This document shows positions 48,342-57,999 of a stretch of 64,000 bases of DNA, one piece after another. This stretch comes from Duganella sp. Leaf126 (GTDB lineage Bacteria > Pseudomonadota > Gammaproteobacteria > Burkholderiales > Burkholderiaceae_D): assembly GCF_001423125.1 (NCBI RefSeq), contig NZ_LMNW01000031.1, forward strand, positions 567,714-631,713, written 5' to 3'. Position numbers and translations under genes: made by a program. Under the pieces are notes generated by a model. The model did not search any database and had not been told where the DNA came from. It saw only the letters and a program-made list of their open reading frames with translations. How positions within the stretch are numbered: the stretch's first letter is position 1; each line of letters begins with the position of its first letter.

Positions 48342-50400
48342 GCCTGGCGGCGATGCTGCGCTCGGCGCCGGGGATCACGTACAGGTTGGCCCACGACGCC
48401 GTGTAGTACGTGCGGTTGAACACGTTGTGCACGTCGAGCGAGAGCCTGAGGTGCTGGTTCAGCTGCCAGTAGCCGAGCAGGCGCGCCACCGTGTACGACG
48501 GCAGCGCATAGGTGTCGGCCGTATTGCCCGAGCGTTCGCCGACATGGTTGACGCCGGCGCCGACGCCGTAGCGGCTGCCGTCCGGCAGGCTGTCTTCGCG
48601 GATCGCCAGCAGGCCGGCGCTCACTTTCGGCACGTTCATCAGGCGCGTGCCGGCCGCCAGCGTGCGGTCGCGGGTCACGCGCGCATCGTCGTACGAGGCA
48701 TTGCCGCTCAGGCGCCAGTGGCGGCCGATCTGCCCGGTCACGTCCGCCTCGACACCGCTGCTTTTCACTTCGCCAGCCGCCACCGAGAAGCCCGGCACGT
48801 CGCTGGCGGTCAGCACATTGGTCTTGGTGATGTCGTACACGGCCAGCGTGGCGCCCAGGCGCTGGTCGGCGCTCTGCAGTTTCCAGCCCGCTTCGTACGC
48901 GCGCGACTGCTGCGGATCGAAGGCATTGCCGTTGACATCGGTGCCGGTATTGCCGCGGAATGATTTTCCGGCCGACACGTACAGCGCACTCCAGCTGTTG
49001 GGCAGATAGGTGGCGCCAACGCGCGGCGACACGGCGCTCTGCTGGCGCGCCAGCGCGTTGCCGGCCACGCGGTTGACCAGGTCCTGGCTGTACTGGTCCC
49101 AGCGCACGCCGGCCAGCAGCTTCCACTGCTCCGACAGGCTGATCTGGTCCTGCGCGAACACGGCTTTGACGCGCTGGCGTTCGTCCGAGCTCGAGGTGCG
49201 CGCGATCAGCGGTCCCGGCGCGCTGCCATACACGGGCGCATAGATGTCGATCGGGGTGTTGGCCGAGCGCAGGATTTCCGTGTTCATCCACAGGCGCGAC
49301 GCTTCGGCGCCGACCAGCAGCGTGTGTGCCACGGCGCTGGTGGCGAACTTGCCCTCGATCTCGCCGTTGGCCGAAACATCGCGCGACGGCAGCGTGCGCC
49401 AGGTGGCCTGGCGGTTCAGCGTGCGGTTGTCGGCCGCCAGCGACGTCGCTTCCGTGTACTCGCCCTCGAACGTGCTTTCCTTGTAGCTCGCGCCCAGGCG
49501 CGCGCGCCAGCCGGCGGCCAGCTCGCGGTCCAGCGTCAGCTGCTGGGTCTTGCTCGACAGGTGCATATTCCTGTCGGTCGGTTCGTTGAGGATGCGGTCG
49601 CGCGGCAGCAGGCCGAGCCGGCCGCGCACATTGATCACGCCGCGATCGAGCGGGGTGTCCGCCTTCAGGATTTCCGCTTCGTAGTTGAGCGTGGTGTGCG
49701 GGTCGATCAGCCAGGTCAGCGCCGGCGCCACCAGCATGCGCTTGTTGTGCAGCAGCGACGAGCGCGGATCGCCCTCTTCCGTCATCAGGTTCAGGCGGTA
49801 GGCCACCGTTGCACCGAGCGGACCGGTGGTATCGACCGTGGCGCGGCGCAGGCCGCGGTCGTTGACGCCCACCTCGGCCACGTGGCGCGCCGTGAATTTC
49901 GGCTTCTTGGTGACGATGTTGATGGTGCCGCCCGGCTCGCTGCTGCCATAGACCGCGCCGGCCGGTCCCTTGAGGAACTCGAAGCGCTCGACCGTGGCCG
50001 TGTCGCGCGGCGGGTTGTAGCCGCGCGCACCGGGAAAGCCGTTGACCAGGAAACCCATGTCGGTGCTGGAAAAACCGCGGATGCCGAAGTTGTCCCAGGT
50101 GCCGCCGAAATCGTTGAGGCGGGAAATGCCGCTGACGAAATCGACGGTGTCGGCCAGCCGCGTGGCGCCCAGGTCCTCGAGCTGCTCCTGGTTCATCACG
50201 CGCACCGACTGCGGCACTTCGCGGATCGGCGTATCGGTGCGGGTGGCGCCGCTGCTATGGCCGGGGTTGTATGCGGGACTGCGCTCGGCCACCACGTTGA
50301 CCTGCTGCAGCGCGACTGCAGCATCGGTTTCCTGGGCGGTGGCAAAGGAGGAAGCGGACAGGAGGCCGAGGGCCAACCAGGGACTGACGGGACGTGACAT
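48325..50400 (-). CDS. TonB-dependent siderophore receptor
   Basis: 691-residue outer-membrane receptor of the FhuA/FpvA group. A signal peptide ends near ATA (about residue 22). A TonB-box-like VVAERSPAY region and a plug domain follow, with REVPQSVRVMNQEQLEDLGA, DNFGIRGFSSTDMGFLVNGF and KGPAGAVYGSSEPGGTINIV. A 22-strand barrel ends in an aromatic-poor RLKIAL tail. The ATG at 50400 gives the best signal peptide. A Fur box lies 40 nt upstream, so iron-dependent repression is likely. It imports a ferric siderophore; the ligand cannot be predicted. The 3' end overlaps the cyclase gene. Confidence 0.92.
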   Translation of the reverse strand: MSRPVSPWLALGLLSASSFATAQETDAAVALQQVNVVAERSPAYNPGHSSGATRTDTPIREVPQSVRVMNQEQLEDLGATRLADTVDFVSGISRLNDFGGTWDNFGIRGFSSTDMGFLVNGFPGARGYNPPRDTATVERFEFLKGPAGAVYGSSEPGGTINIVTKKPKFTARHVAEVGVNDRGLRRATVDTTGPLGATVAYRLNLMTEEGDPRSSLLHNKRMLVAPALTWLIDPHTTLNYEAEILKADTPLDRGVINVRGRLGLLPRDRILNEPTDRNMHLSSKTQQLTLDRELAAGWRARLGASYKESTFEGEYTEATSLAADNRTLNRQATWRTLPSRDVSANGEIEGKFATSAVAHTLLVGAEASRLWMNTEILRSANTPIDIYAPVYGSAPGPLIARTSSSDERQRVKAVFAQDQISLSEQWKLLAGVRWDQYSQDLVNRVAGNALARQQSAVSPRVGATYLPNSWSALYVSAGKSFRGNTGTDVNGNAFDPQQSRAYEAGWKLQSADQRLGATLAVYDITKTNVLTASDVPGFSVAAGEVKSSGVEADVTGQIGRHWRLSGNASYDDARVTRDRTLAAGTRLMNVPKVSAGLLAIREDSLPDGSRYGVGAGVNHVGERSGNTADTYALPSYTVARLLGYWQLNQHLRLSLDVHNVFNRTYYTASWANLYVIPGAERSIAARLKIAL

Positions 50401-50439
50401 GGTAATCCATAGTATTTTGATAGTTGCAGGATTATAATC

Positions 50440-50458
50440 GAGAATGATTATCATTTGC
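50440..50458 (-). promoter_or_regulatory. Fur box upstream of the siderophore receptor
   Basis: GAGAATGATTATCATTTGC matches the classic 19-bp Fur consensus at 15 of 19 positions, with the palindromic core AATGATTATCATT intact. It lies 40-58 nt upstream of the receptor ATG, where promoter overlap is expected. Confidence 0.85.
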
Positions 50459-50506
50459 AATCAATCGCCATGGATGACCGCTGGTCACGGCCGCTTGCTT
50501 ACTGCG

Positions 50507-52222
50507 TCAGAACGCCTCCCATTCGTCGCCTGCCACCGTTTGCTTTAATGGCGCGGGCCGGGCGGCCGGCCGCGCTGCAGGCGCCCGCGCTGCCGCCGCC
50601 AGGCGTGGCGCCGCAGCCTTTATTGCAGCTTTTATTGCAGCCGGGGCCGCCCTTGGCGCCGGGGTTGGCACGGACGCGTGGATCTTGAACAGGCTGATCA
50701 CCTCGCTCAGCTGGGCCGCCTGCTCCTGCATCGACTCGGCCGCAGCAGCCGATTGCTCGACCAGCGCGGCGTTTTGCTGGGTGACCTCGTCCATCTGGGT
50801 AATGGCCTGGTTGACCTGTTCGATGCCGTCGCTCTGCTCGCTGCTGGCGGACGAGATCTCGGCCATGATGTCGGTCACGCGGGTGATGCTGGCGACGATG
50901 TCGTTCATCGTGGCGCCAGCCTGGTTGACCAGCTGCGACCCGGTTTCCACGTTCTGCACCGAGTCGGCAATCAGCTGCTTGATGTCCTTGGCGGCAGCCG
51001 CCGAACGATGCGCGAGGTTGCGCACCTCGCCTGCCACCACGGCAAAACCGCGCCCCTGCTCGCCGGCCCGCGCCGCTTCCACGGCAGCGTTCAGGGCCAG
51101 GATATTGGTCTGGAAAGCGATGCCGTCGATCACCGAAATGATGTCTTCGATCTTGCGCGACGATTCGTTGATCGAGGCCATGGTGCCCACCACCTGCCCC
51201 ACCACGTCGCCGCCGCGGCTGGCGATGCCGGAGGCCGACTGCGCCAGCTGGTTGGCCTGGCGCGCATTGTCGGCATTCTGCCGGACCGTGCTGGTCAGCT
51301 CTTCCATCGACGACGCGGTTTCTTCGAGCGAGCTGGCCTGCTGCTCGGTGCGCGACGACAGGTCCTGGTTGCCGGTGGCAATTTCCGCCGACGCGGTGGC
51401 GATCAGGTCGGTGCCGCTGCGCACCTGCGCCACCAGGCTTTGCAGGTTGGCCGTCATGGTCTTGAGCGCCTGCATCAGCTGGCCCGTCTCGCAGGCCGAG
51501 TTGACGGCGATCTCGCGCGTGAGGTCGCCTTCGGCCACGGCGTTGGCCGCCACCAGCGCGTCCTGAAGCGGCGCCGAGACGATGCGCGCCACCCAGCTCG
51601 CCAGCGCCAGCCCGATGCCGATCGCCAGCACCAGCAGCGTGATCGACGTGGTGCGCGCGGTCTCGTAGGTGGCGCTGGCCACCGTGCTGGCGAGGTCGCC
51701 GCCATCGATATTGAGCTTGACCAGTTTTTCCAGCGTGGCCAGCAGTGCAGTCAGGTTTTGCGTCGATGAACCGCGCGACAGGGCCAGCGCCTCGTCCTTG
51801 CGCCCGCCCGAGGACAGCGCCACCATCTTGTCGTGGTCGGCCAGGAACGCGCGCCAGCTCTGGTCGTAGGCGTTGACCAGCGCCTGCTCCTCGGGACTGC
51901 TGATCAGTTTTTCGTAGGCCTGGCGGTGTCCCCTGGACTTGTCCAGGGTCTTGGCCATGCGCTGTTCGTAATCGGCGTGACCGGCAGCATCGCTGGCCAG
52001 CATGTGGGCCAGTTCCCAGCGCCGCATTTCATTGACGTCGCCGCGCAGCTCCATGGCCATACGCACGCTGGGCATCCAGTTGTCGGCCAGCTCGTTGGAA
52101 GCCTGGTTCACCTGCGCGGTCGAATGGATCGCGCTCACGCCCATGATCAGGGTCAGCAGCAGGACCGCACCGAACGACACCCGCAGCTTGGTGGCGATTT
52201 TCAAATCATAAAACCATTTCAC
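50507..52222 (-). CDS. Methyl-accepting chemotaxis protein
   Basis: 571-residue chemoreceptor. Membrane segment 1 (about 13-32) is followed by a four-helix-bundle periplasmic domain (about 35-185) with LADNWMPSVRMAMELRGDVN, and then membrane segment 2 (about 188-210). A HAMP domain follows. The long cytoplasmic signalling domain has the hairpin tip FQTNILALNAAVEAARAGEQ and methylation helices on each side. The C-terminus is Ala/Pro-rich and ends EWEAF, a CheR/CheB-docking pentapeptide of the xWxxF kind. It is therefore probably a full-function receptor that can recruit the adaptation enzymes. Ligand unknown. Confidence 0.94.
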   Translation of the reverse strand: MKWFYDLKIATKLRVSFGAVLLLTLIMGVSAIHSTAQVNQASNELADNWMPSVRMAMELRGDVNEMRRWELAHMLASDAAGHADYEQRMAKTLDKSRGHRQAYEKLISSPEEQALVNAYDQSWRAFLADHDKMVALSSGGRKDEALALSRGSSTQNLTALLATLEKLVKLNIDGGDLASTVASATYETARTTSITLLVLAIGIGLALASWVARIVSAPLQDALVAANAVAEGDLTREIAVNSACETGQLMQALKTMTANLQSLVAQVRSGTDLIATASAEIATGNQDLSSRTEQQASSLEETASSMEELTSTVRQNADNARQANQLAQSASGIASRGGDVVGQVVGTMASINESSRKIEDIISVIDGIAFQTNILALNAAVEAARAGEQGRGFAVVAGEVRNLAHRSAAAAKDIKQLIADSVQNVETGSQLVNQAGATMNDIVASITRVTDIMAEISSASSEQSDGIEQVNQAITQMDEVTQQNAALVEQSAAAAESMQEQAAQLSEVISLFKIHASVPTPAPRAAPAAIKAAIKAAAPRLAAAARAPAARPAARPAPLKQTVAGDEWEAF

Positions 52223-52365
52223 AGCACACTCCCCGGAACACGCAATGGGAACACAGTATGCAGTGCGCCCAGCTTGCTATCCACCTTCTTCCAGCGAGTG
52301 TAGCCGGCCGGCAACAGCAATCATGCCATCGGATAAATGTTGCGCGCGGCTGGCCGGCTGATTCC

Positions 52366-54630
52366 TTACAGTTTGCCGCTCAAGGTCACGAACACCTGGC
52401 GCGGCGCGCCCGTGAGCAGGGTCTGCGCGGTGCCGTTCGGATCGCGGGCCTGGAAGCCGTTGGTGCCGACAGTGCTGATGTACTGCTTGTCGAACAGGTT
52501 GCTGACATTCACTTGCAGCGACAGGTCCTGCAGGCCGCCCAGCGACTTGAGCCGGTAGCCGGCCGCCAGGCTGCCGATCCAGAACGCATCGACGCTGGCG
52601 TCGTTGGTGTAGGTGTAGTAGCGCTTGCCCGTGTACTTGCCGCCCAGGCGCGCGAACCAGGCGCCGCTGTCATACGACACCTCGGTGCTGAACAGGGTCT
52701 TCGGCGCGCCGGCTACCTGCTTGCCGTTGACCTGCACCAGCGTGGTGCCGTCGGTGTAGTCGGACTTGTACCGGGAATCGTTGTAGGTGGCCGAGTTGAA
52801 CCAGCTGATCTCGCGGCTGAGCTTCCACACGGCGATCGCTTCCGCGCCCCGGGTATCGACCTTGCCGACGTTGACGAAAGTGGACGGGCAGCCGACGATG
52901 CCGGCGCAGGTGGCCACACTGAGCTGGCGGTCGTCGAAGCGGGCGCCGTACACGGCCAGCGAGCCCTGCACCGCGTCGCGCTTGAAGCGGTAGCCGAGAT
53001 CGATATTGGTCGAGGTTTCCGGCTTCAGGTTAGCGACGCCGGCGTCGTACGCGGCCTGGGTTTGCGAGAACGGTCCGCCGACGCCGGGCTGGTGCGCGCG
53101 CATGTTCTTCGCCGCCGAGGCGAACAGCTCGTCGTCGGCCGACAGCGCATAGTTGGCGCCGACCTGCGGCAGGAAATGCTTCTCGGCATTCAGCTGGCCG
53201 GCAGCGCGGTTGCCGATGATGTTGCGGGCCGCGATATCGACGCTCATGCTCTTGAAGCCGGCATTGAGTTTCAGCTTGCCGTCCATCAGCGCCAGGCTGT
53301 CCTGCAGGTAGAACTGCGACGTGGTGGTGATGAAATTCTGCTGCCAGTCGATGCGGAACGGGTTCGACAGGAAGTACATGGTGTCAGCCGGGCCGGTGGC
53401 CGCGTAGTAGGCGCGGGTGCCGGTGTGGTCCGAGCGCTCGCCCCAGGCGCCGAAGGTCAGCGTGTGCTGGCCCAGGTCCAGCGTGGCGTCGGCCATGATG
53501 CCGTTGCGGCTGATCTGGTACTCGGTGGTGCGGATCGACAGCGGGTTGGCCGCGTCGGTGGGCACGTACGGCGTGTACCAGTGGCCCTGCCCGTCGTTGT
53601 CGTGGTGGTAGCCGGTGGTCTTGAGGTTGAATGCCGGGGTCAGGTTCAGGTCCAGGATCAGGCCGCTCAGATTATCCTTGCGCAGGCCGCCGGCCGAGTA
53701 GTACGCGTCGTCGAGGCTGGTGACATTGCCGCTGAACTGGCCACGGGCGGCGTTCAGTGCGCGCTGCCAGTCGGGCTGGTAATTGTCCCAGTCATAGCCG
53801 AGGCGGCCCAGCATTTCCTTGGACATGTCCTGGTAATCGACTTCCTTGCGGTTCGAATGGTTGAAGAAGCCGGTCAGGCTGTTGCTCTGGCCGAAGTTGA
53901 ACACGAAGCGCGCATTGACCTGGTCCTGGTCCTGGCCGCCCTCGCCCTTGGTCTTGTCGGTGCGCTGGCGGGTGCCGCTGAGGAAGGCTTTCATGGCGCC
54001 GCCGATCAGGCCGCTATCGACGCGCACGAAGGTGCGCGACGTCGAATCGCTGCCCACGGTCTGCGCCACGGTCGCGCCGCGCTCGTCGGTCGGCGCCAGC
54101 GTGAAGAACTGTACCGTGCCGCCCAGGTTGCTGGTGGAAGCCGTGCCGAGCGCGCCGGCGCCCTGCGACACCTGCACCCGGCCGATGTTTTCCGCCGAGA
54201 CGGCGCGGCTGATGTGCAGGCCGTTGTTGTTGGCGTAGCTCATGTCGCCAAGCGGGATGCCGTCCAGCGTGAAGCCGAGCTGGTTCTGGCTGAAGCCGCG
54301 CAGGCTGAACGAGGTGGACCATTCGTACGCGCCGAACGGATCGGCCGACTGGAAGTTCACGCCAGGCAGCTTGTCGAGCACCTTGAGCGGGCTGGTGCCG
54401 GGCAGCGCTTCGGCCAGGTCGGTCTTGTTGATGTTCTGCACCTGGCGCGACTGGCCGCGCCCCGTGATTTCCACGGACTGCACCGGACCGGCCATGGCGG
54501 CCACGGTGGCGCTGTCGGCAGCCTCCGCCACGTCGGCTGCATCGGCCGGATCGGCTGCGGCATGGGCGTGGATGGCCAGCGCCTGCAGCACGATTAGGCA
54601 CACGGGTTTCAGGGGAAAGCGCTGGGACAT
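52366..54630 (-). CDS. TonB-dependent receptor
   Basis: 754-residue outer-membrane receptor. A signal peptide ends near AIHAHA (about residue 24), then an Ala/Asp-rich linker and a TonB-box-like QSVEITGRG follow. The plug domain has LPGTSPLKVLDKLPGVNFQS, STSFSLRGFSQNQLGFTLDG and GALGTASTSNLGGTV. The barrel ends in LRQVFVTLSGKL-type strands. The ATG at 54630 is chosen because it starts the signal peptide. No Fur box was found in the 110 nt upstream, so its substrate may not be iron. The plug differs clearly from the siderophore receptor at 48325. Confidence 0.9.
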   Translation of the reverse strand: MSQRFPLKPVCLIVLQALAIHAHAAADPADAADVAEAADSATVAAMAGPVQSVEITGRGQSRQVQNINKTDLAEALPGTSPLKVLDKLPGVNFQSADPFGAYEWSTSFSLRGFSQNQLGFTLDGIPLGDMSYANNNGLHISRAVSAENIGRVQVSQGAGALGTASTSNLGGTVQFFTLAPTDERGATVAQTVGSDSTSRTFVRVDSGLIGGAMKAFLSGTRQRTDKTKGEGGQDQDQVNARFVFNFGQSNSLTGFFNHSNRKEVDYQDMSKEMLGRLGYDWDNYQPDWQRALNAARGQFSGNVTSLDDAYYSAGGLRKDNLSGLILDLNLTPAFNLKTTGYHHDNDGQGHWYTPYVPTDAANPLSIRTTEYQISRNGIMADATLDLGQHTLTFGAWGERSDHTGTRAYYAATGPADTMYFLSNPFRIDWQQNFITTTSQFYLQDSLALMDGKLKLNAGFKSMSVDIAARNIIGNRAAGQLNAEKHFLPQVGANYALSADDELFASAAKNMRAHQPGVGGPFSQTQAAYDAGVANLKPETSTNIDLGYRFKRDAVQGSLAVYGARFDDRQLSVATCAGIVGCPSTFVNVGKVDTRGAEAIAVWKLSREISWFNSATYNDSRYKSDYTDGTTLVQVNGKQVAGAPKTLFSTEVSYDSGAWFARLGGKYTGKRYYTYTNDASVDAFWIGSLAAGYRLKSLGGLQDLSLQVNVSNLFDKQYISTVGTNGFQARDPNGTAQTLLTGAPRQVFVTLSGKL

Positions 54631-54740
54631 GGCGGTTCTCTTTCTTGCTGGTGAGGGTATCAATCAGCAAGATTGTAAGAACGGCATGTGACCTTGCGAT
54701 GACGTGACGATGACAGTTGCATGACATCGCCACGCCTCGG

Positions 54741-57038
54741 CTACACGGGCGCGTCGCTCGTGATCAGCGCGAATGCGTCCAGCGCTTCCGGCGCCAGCGG
54801 CCGCGCGATGTGGTAACCCTGCAGGTAATGGCAGCCCATGCGCTCGAGAATGGCAGCCTGGCCCGCCGTCTCCACGCCCTCGGCCACCAGCTTCAGGCCC
54901 AGCGAGTGGCCCATGGCGATGATGGCGTGCACCAGGCTGTTGCTGCGGTCGCTGTGCTCGATGTCCATCACGAATGCGCGGTCGATCTTGAGCGTGTTCA
55001 GCTGGAACCGGGTCAGGTAGCTGAGCGACGAGTAGCCGGTGCCGAAGTCGTCGAGCGACACGCTCACCCCCAGCGCGCGCAGGCGGTCGAGCACACCGAG
55101 CACGTGGCCGCCGTCGTCGATCAGCACGCGCTCGGTCAGTTCCAGTTCCAGCTGCCGCGCCGGTAGGCCGTGGTGCGCCAGCGTCTGCGCCACCAGCGTC
55201 ACAAACGACGGATCGGCCAGCTGCCAGGCCGAGACGTTGATGCTGGTGGTCACCGCCTCCAGCGGACCGCCGCGCCACGCCGCCATCTGCCGACACGCCT
55301 GCTCCAGCACCCAGGCACCGATCGCCACCACCATGCCGCTGTCTTCGGCCACGGGAATGAAGCGGTCGGGCGGCACATTGCCCAGGTGCGCGTTGTGCCA
55401 GCGGAGCAGCGCCTCGACCTTGGTCAGCGCCCCGGTGCGGGCATCGACGATGGGCTGGTACACCAGGCGGAACTCGTCGTGCTCGATGGCGCCGCGCAGC
55501 GCACCGTCGATTGCCAGCGCATTCTTGGCGGCCGCGTTCATCGACTCGTGGAAGAAGCGCAGCGCGCCGCGCCCGGACTTCTTGGCTTCGTACATGGCGA
55601 TGTCGGCATTGCGTATCAACATGTCGCCATTGCTGCCGTGGGCCGGGAAACAGGCGGCGCCGATGCTGGCCGATACCCCGATCGCATGGTGCAGCAGCAG
55701 GAACCGCGAGGACAGCGCCGCCAGGATGTGCTCGGCGCAGCGGCGCGCGACCTGCTCGGCGCTGTCGGGCGCCAGGTCGGGCAGCACGATGATGAATTCG
55801 TCGCCGCCGAAGCGCGCCAGCAGGTCATGCGGTCCCAGCACGCCGAACAGGCGCTGGGCGGTCTGGCACAGCAGGTCGTCGCCGGTGTCGTGGCCGAAGG
55901 AGTCGTTGACGCGCTTGAACTTGTCGAGATCGAGGAACAGCACCACGCACGCGCGGTCCGCCTCCAGGCAACGCGCCACTTCTGCCGCCAGCGCCTCGGA
56001 CAGCGCGTGGCGGTTGTAGAAGCCGGTAACGGGATCGATGCGCGCCGCCTTCTTGAGCAGGTCATCCTTTTTCTGGCGCTCGCTGATGTCGAGCAGCTGC
56101 ACCAGGCAGTACAGGCGACCGCGCTCGATATATGGCGAACCGGCCATTTCCAGCGGCAGCCGGCTGCCCGTGTGCAGCGTCACCACGGCCGTTTCGGTCA
56201 TCGGATATTGCACGCCCGGCGCTTCGAACCGCCGGAAATACTCGTCCACCATGGCTGGCGTGAGCCGGGGCAGGATCTCGCTCAGGTGCCGGCCCACCAG
56301 GTCGGACGCCTTCTCGAACCCCAGCAGGCGCGCGCCGCGCTCGTTGGCCACGTGGATATGGCCGCGCCGGTCGCGGATCAAAAAGCCGTGGCTGAGGCTA
56401 TCGATGGTGCGCGCATAGCGCTGCTGGATTTCATCCTGCACCGCGTAGATCAGGCCCATCATCGACAACGCTTTCAGCAGCGAGGTGCCGGCAAACCACA
56501 GCAGGTACCATTCCGGCGTCAGGGTGGCCGCGCTGACCAGGTTGAATACGCCTCGCCCGATCAGGGTGCAGCCGAGCAAGCGGTAGCGGCGCTCGGCGCG
56601 GTACAGGCGCATCCCCATCCAGACCATGACCAGCCCCAACGCGGCAGCGCTGCCGGGCGGCACCCAGGGCGCATGCCATTCCCACAAGGCATAGAAAGCG
56701 GCAGTGGCGACCGCGACGGCCGCCCCGATGGCGCGCCAGTGACGGCGGCGCAAATCGCCGAGAAAGTATCGGGTGCCCGCATAATAGCCGGCCATCCCGC
56801 ATACCAGCATCAGCGCACACAAAAACAGCCGTACCGACGGCGACAAAACGCCGGCCCCGGCAAACCAGGTCAAGCCGCCCGTCATCACGGCCGCCTGGCC
56901 TGCGCCCCATAACACCGCATGTTTTTCCTGGCGGTGCATCAGCCATAAAAACACCAGCAATAAGGTCAGAATGGCGTCCACGGCAAAAGATGAGGTCATC
57001 AATGCCAGGCTCACATATTGTTCCGGATGGGTATTCAT
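54741..57038 (-). CDS. Membrane PAS-GGDEF-EAL protein
   Basis: 765-residue c-di-GMP enzyme. Seven hydrophobic segments (about 10-205) are followed by a PAS domain (about 210-325). The GGDEF domain (about 335-500) has an intact GGDEF motif but lacks the Arg of the inhibitory site (the position reads GPHD). The EAL domain (about 510-760) keeps the expected catalytic residues: EALLRW, NVSAWQL, ELTERVL, DDFGTGYSSL, LKIDRAFV, EGVE and QGYHIARPL. It may act as a cyclase, a phosphodiesterase or both. The fully conserved EAL set favours phosphodiesterase activity. It stands alone, 110 nt upstream of the second TonB receptor gene. Confidence 0.93.
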   Translation of the reverse strand: MNTHPEQYVSLALMTSSFAVDAILTLLLVFLWLMHRQEKHAVLWGAGQAAVMTGGLTWFAGAGVLSPSVRLFLCALMLVCGMAGYYAGTRYFLGDLRRRHWRAIGAAVAVATAAFYALWEWHAPWVPPGSAAALGLVMVWMGMRLYRAERRYRLLGCTLIGRGVFNLVSAATLTPEWYLLWFAGTSLLKALSMMGLIYAVQDEIQQRYARTIDSLSHGFLIRDRRGHIHVANERGARLLGFEKASDLVGRHLSEILPRLTPAMVDEYFRRFEAPGVQYPMTETAVVTLHTGSRLPLEMAGSPYIERGRLYCLVQLLDISERQKKDDLLKKAARIDPVTGFYNRHALSEALAAEVARCLEADRACVVLFLDLDKFKRVNDSFGHDTGDDLLCQTAQRLFGVLGPHDLLARFGGDEFIIVLPDLAPDSAEQVARRCAEHILAALSSRFLLLHHAIGVSASIGAACFPAHGSNGDMLIRNADIAMYEAKKSGRGALRFFHESMNAAAKNALAIDGALRGAIEHDEFRLVYQPIVDARTGALTKVEALLRWHNAHLGNVPPDRFIPVAEDSGMVVAIGAWVLEQACRQMAAWRGGPLEAVTTSINVSAWQLADPSFVTLVAQTLAHHGLPARQLELELTERVLIDDGGHVLGVLDRLRALGVSVSLDDFGTGYSSLSYLTRFQLNTLKIDRAFVMDIEHSDRSNSLVHAIIAMGHSLGLKLVAEGVETAGQAAILERMGCHYLQGYHIARPLAPEALDAFALITSDAPV

Positions 57039-57307
57039 CGAATCGCGCAGTCAGCGTGCATTTAATTTCCTCTTTGCACCTATTGTATGCCAACCGATCC
57101 CCGCAACCAGTACGCGCGCTTAAATTCTCCGCTTTCCGATTTTTAATTACGTTAATATCAATGTTTATTTTATCGTCAATTTTTCCAGCAAGAGTGCGGA
57201 ACCCGCCGACGCTGCAACATGCCAGAACACGGCACGATACCGCCAAATTTTAGCTTTATTACCTCGGTAGAATACGCGCTGCCGGACTGTCTGCGTCAGC
57301 GACCGCT
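57039..57307. other. AT-rich gap between the GGDEF-EAL gene and lysE/argO
   Basis: This 269-nt stretch is far richer in A and T than the rest of the window, most of all around 57115-57185. It is the upstream region of the GGDEF-EAL gene. I see no gene or clear terminator in it. Confidence 0.6.
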
Positions 57308-57913
57308 TCACCGGAACAGCGACACCGCCAGCAGCCACATCAACATCGCGATCAAGCCGTCGAGAATACGCCAGGCCACCGGGCGTTTAAATACCGGTAT
57401 TAAATACTGCGCACCGAGACCGAGGCCGATAAACCAGATTACCGACGCCAGCATTGCGCCGGCGGCGAAATACCATGGCCCGTGACCGGGCTGCTGCCCG
57501 CCCACGGAGCCCAGCAATACCACGGTGTCGAGATAAACATGGGGATTTAACAGGCTGAATGCGAGCATCGCGGCAATCACCTGGCTTTTATTGGCGGCAG
57601 TATCTTTTTTATCGAGCGTAAAACTGGTGGATTGCCATGCAGCCTTTGCAGCGCGCACGCCATACCAGAATAAAAACGCTGCGCCAGTGACTTTTATCCA
57701 GAATAACAGCACCGGCAGGCGATTGATGATTTCTCCCATGCCGGCCACGCCGGCGCCAATCAGCATCACGTCGCAGGCAATGCAGATGGCGATACAGGTA
57801 TAGACATATTCGCGCTTCAGCGCCTGACGCAACAGGTACGCGTTCTGCGAGCCGATGGCGACGATCAGGCCGCCGCCGAGCCCCATTCCCTTCAACAAGG
57901 CACCCAGTTCCAT
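57308..57913 (-). CDS. LysE/ArgO-family amino acid exporter
   Basis: 201-residue inner-membrane exporter with six hydrophobic segments. The family N-terminus GLIVAIGSQNAYLLRQALKR is clear, with the conserved GxQN-type motif, and SLLNPHVYLDTVVLLGSVG is the second family signature. Its substrate is probably arginine or lysine. The ATG at 57913 has GGAG 6 nt upstream. It is divergent from a LysR-type gene of the ArgP kind, 86 nt away, the standard arrangement in which ArgP activates the exporter when basic amino acids accumulate. Confidence 0.92.
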   Translation of the reverse strand: MELGALLKGMGLGGGLIVAIGSQNAYLLRQALKREYVYTCIAICIACDVMLIGAGVAGMGEIINRLPVLLFWIKVTGAAFLFWYGVRAAKAAWQSTSFTLDKKDTAANKSQVIAAMLAFSLLNPHVYLDTVVLLGSVGGQQPGHGPWYFAAGAMLASVIWFIGLGLGAQYLIPVFKRPVAWRILDGLIAMLMWLLAVSLFR

Positions 57914-57999
57914 ACAGATCTCCTGCAAAAAAACCACAGCGTAGCGGCGCGCCGGATATAAGTATAATTAATAATAATCACCAAATATCAGGAAAGCTA
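57914..57999. promoter_or_regulatory. Divergent lysE/argP control region
   Basis: The 86-nt region is AT-rich at 57957-57990 and holds a TATAAT at 57963-57968 for the plus strand. The overlapping minus-strand TATACT-type sequence could serve the exporter. A binding site for the ArgP protein is expected here but no precise operator was identified. Confidence 0.45.

Noticed and set aside
52223-52365. FliA-type (sigma-28) promoter for the chemoreceptor
   Set aside because: A partly similar sequence is present but in the wrong orientation and with poor match to both boxes.
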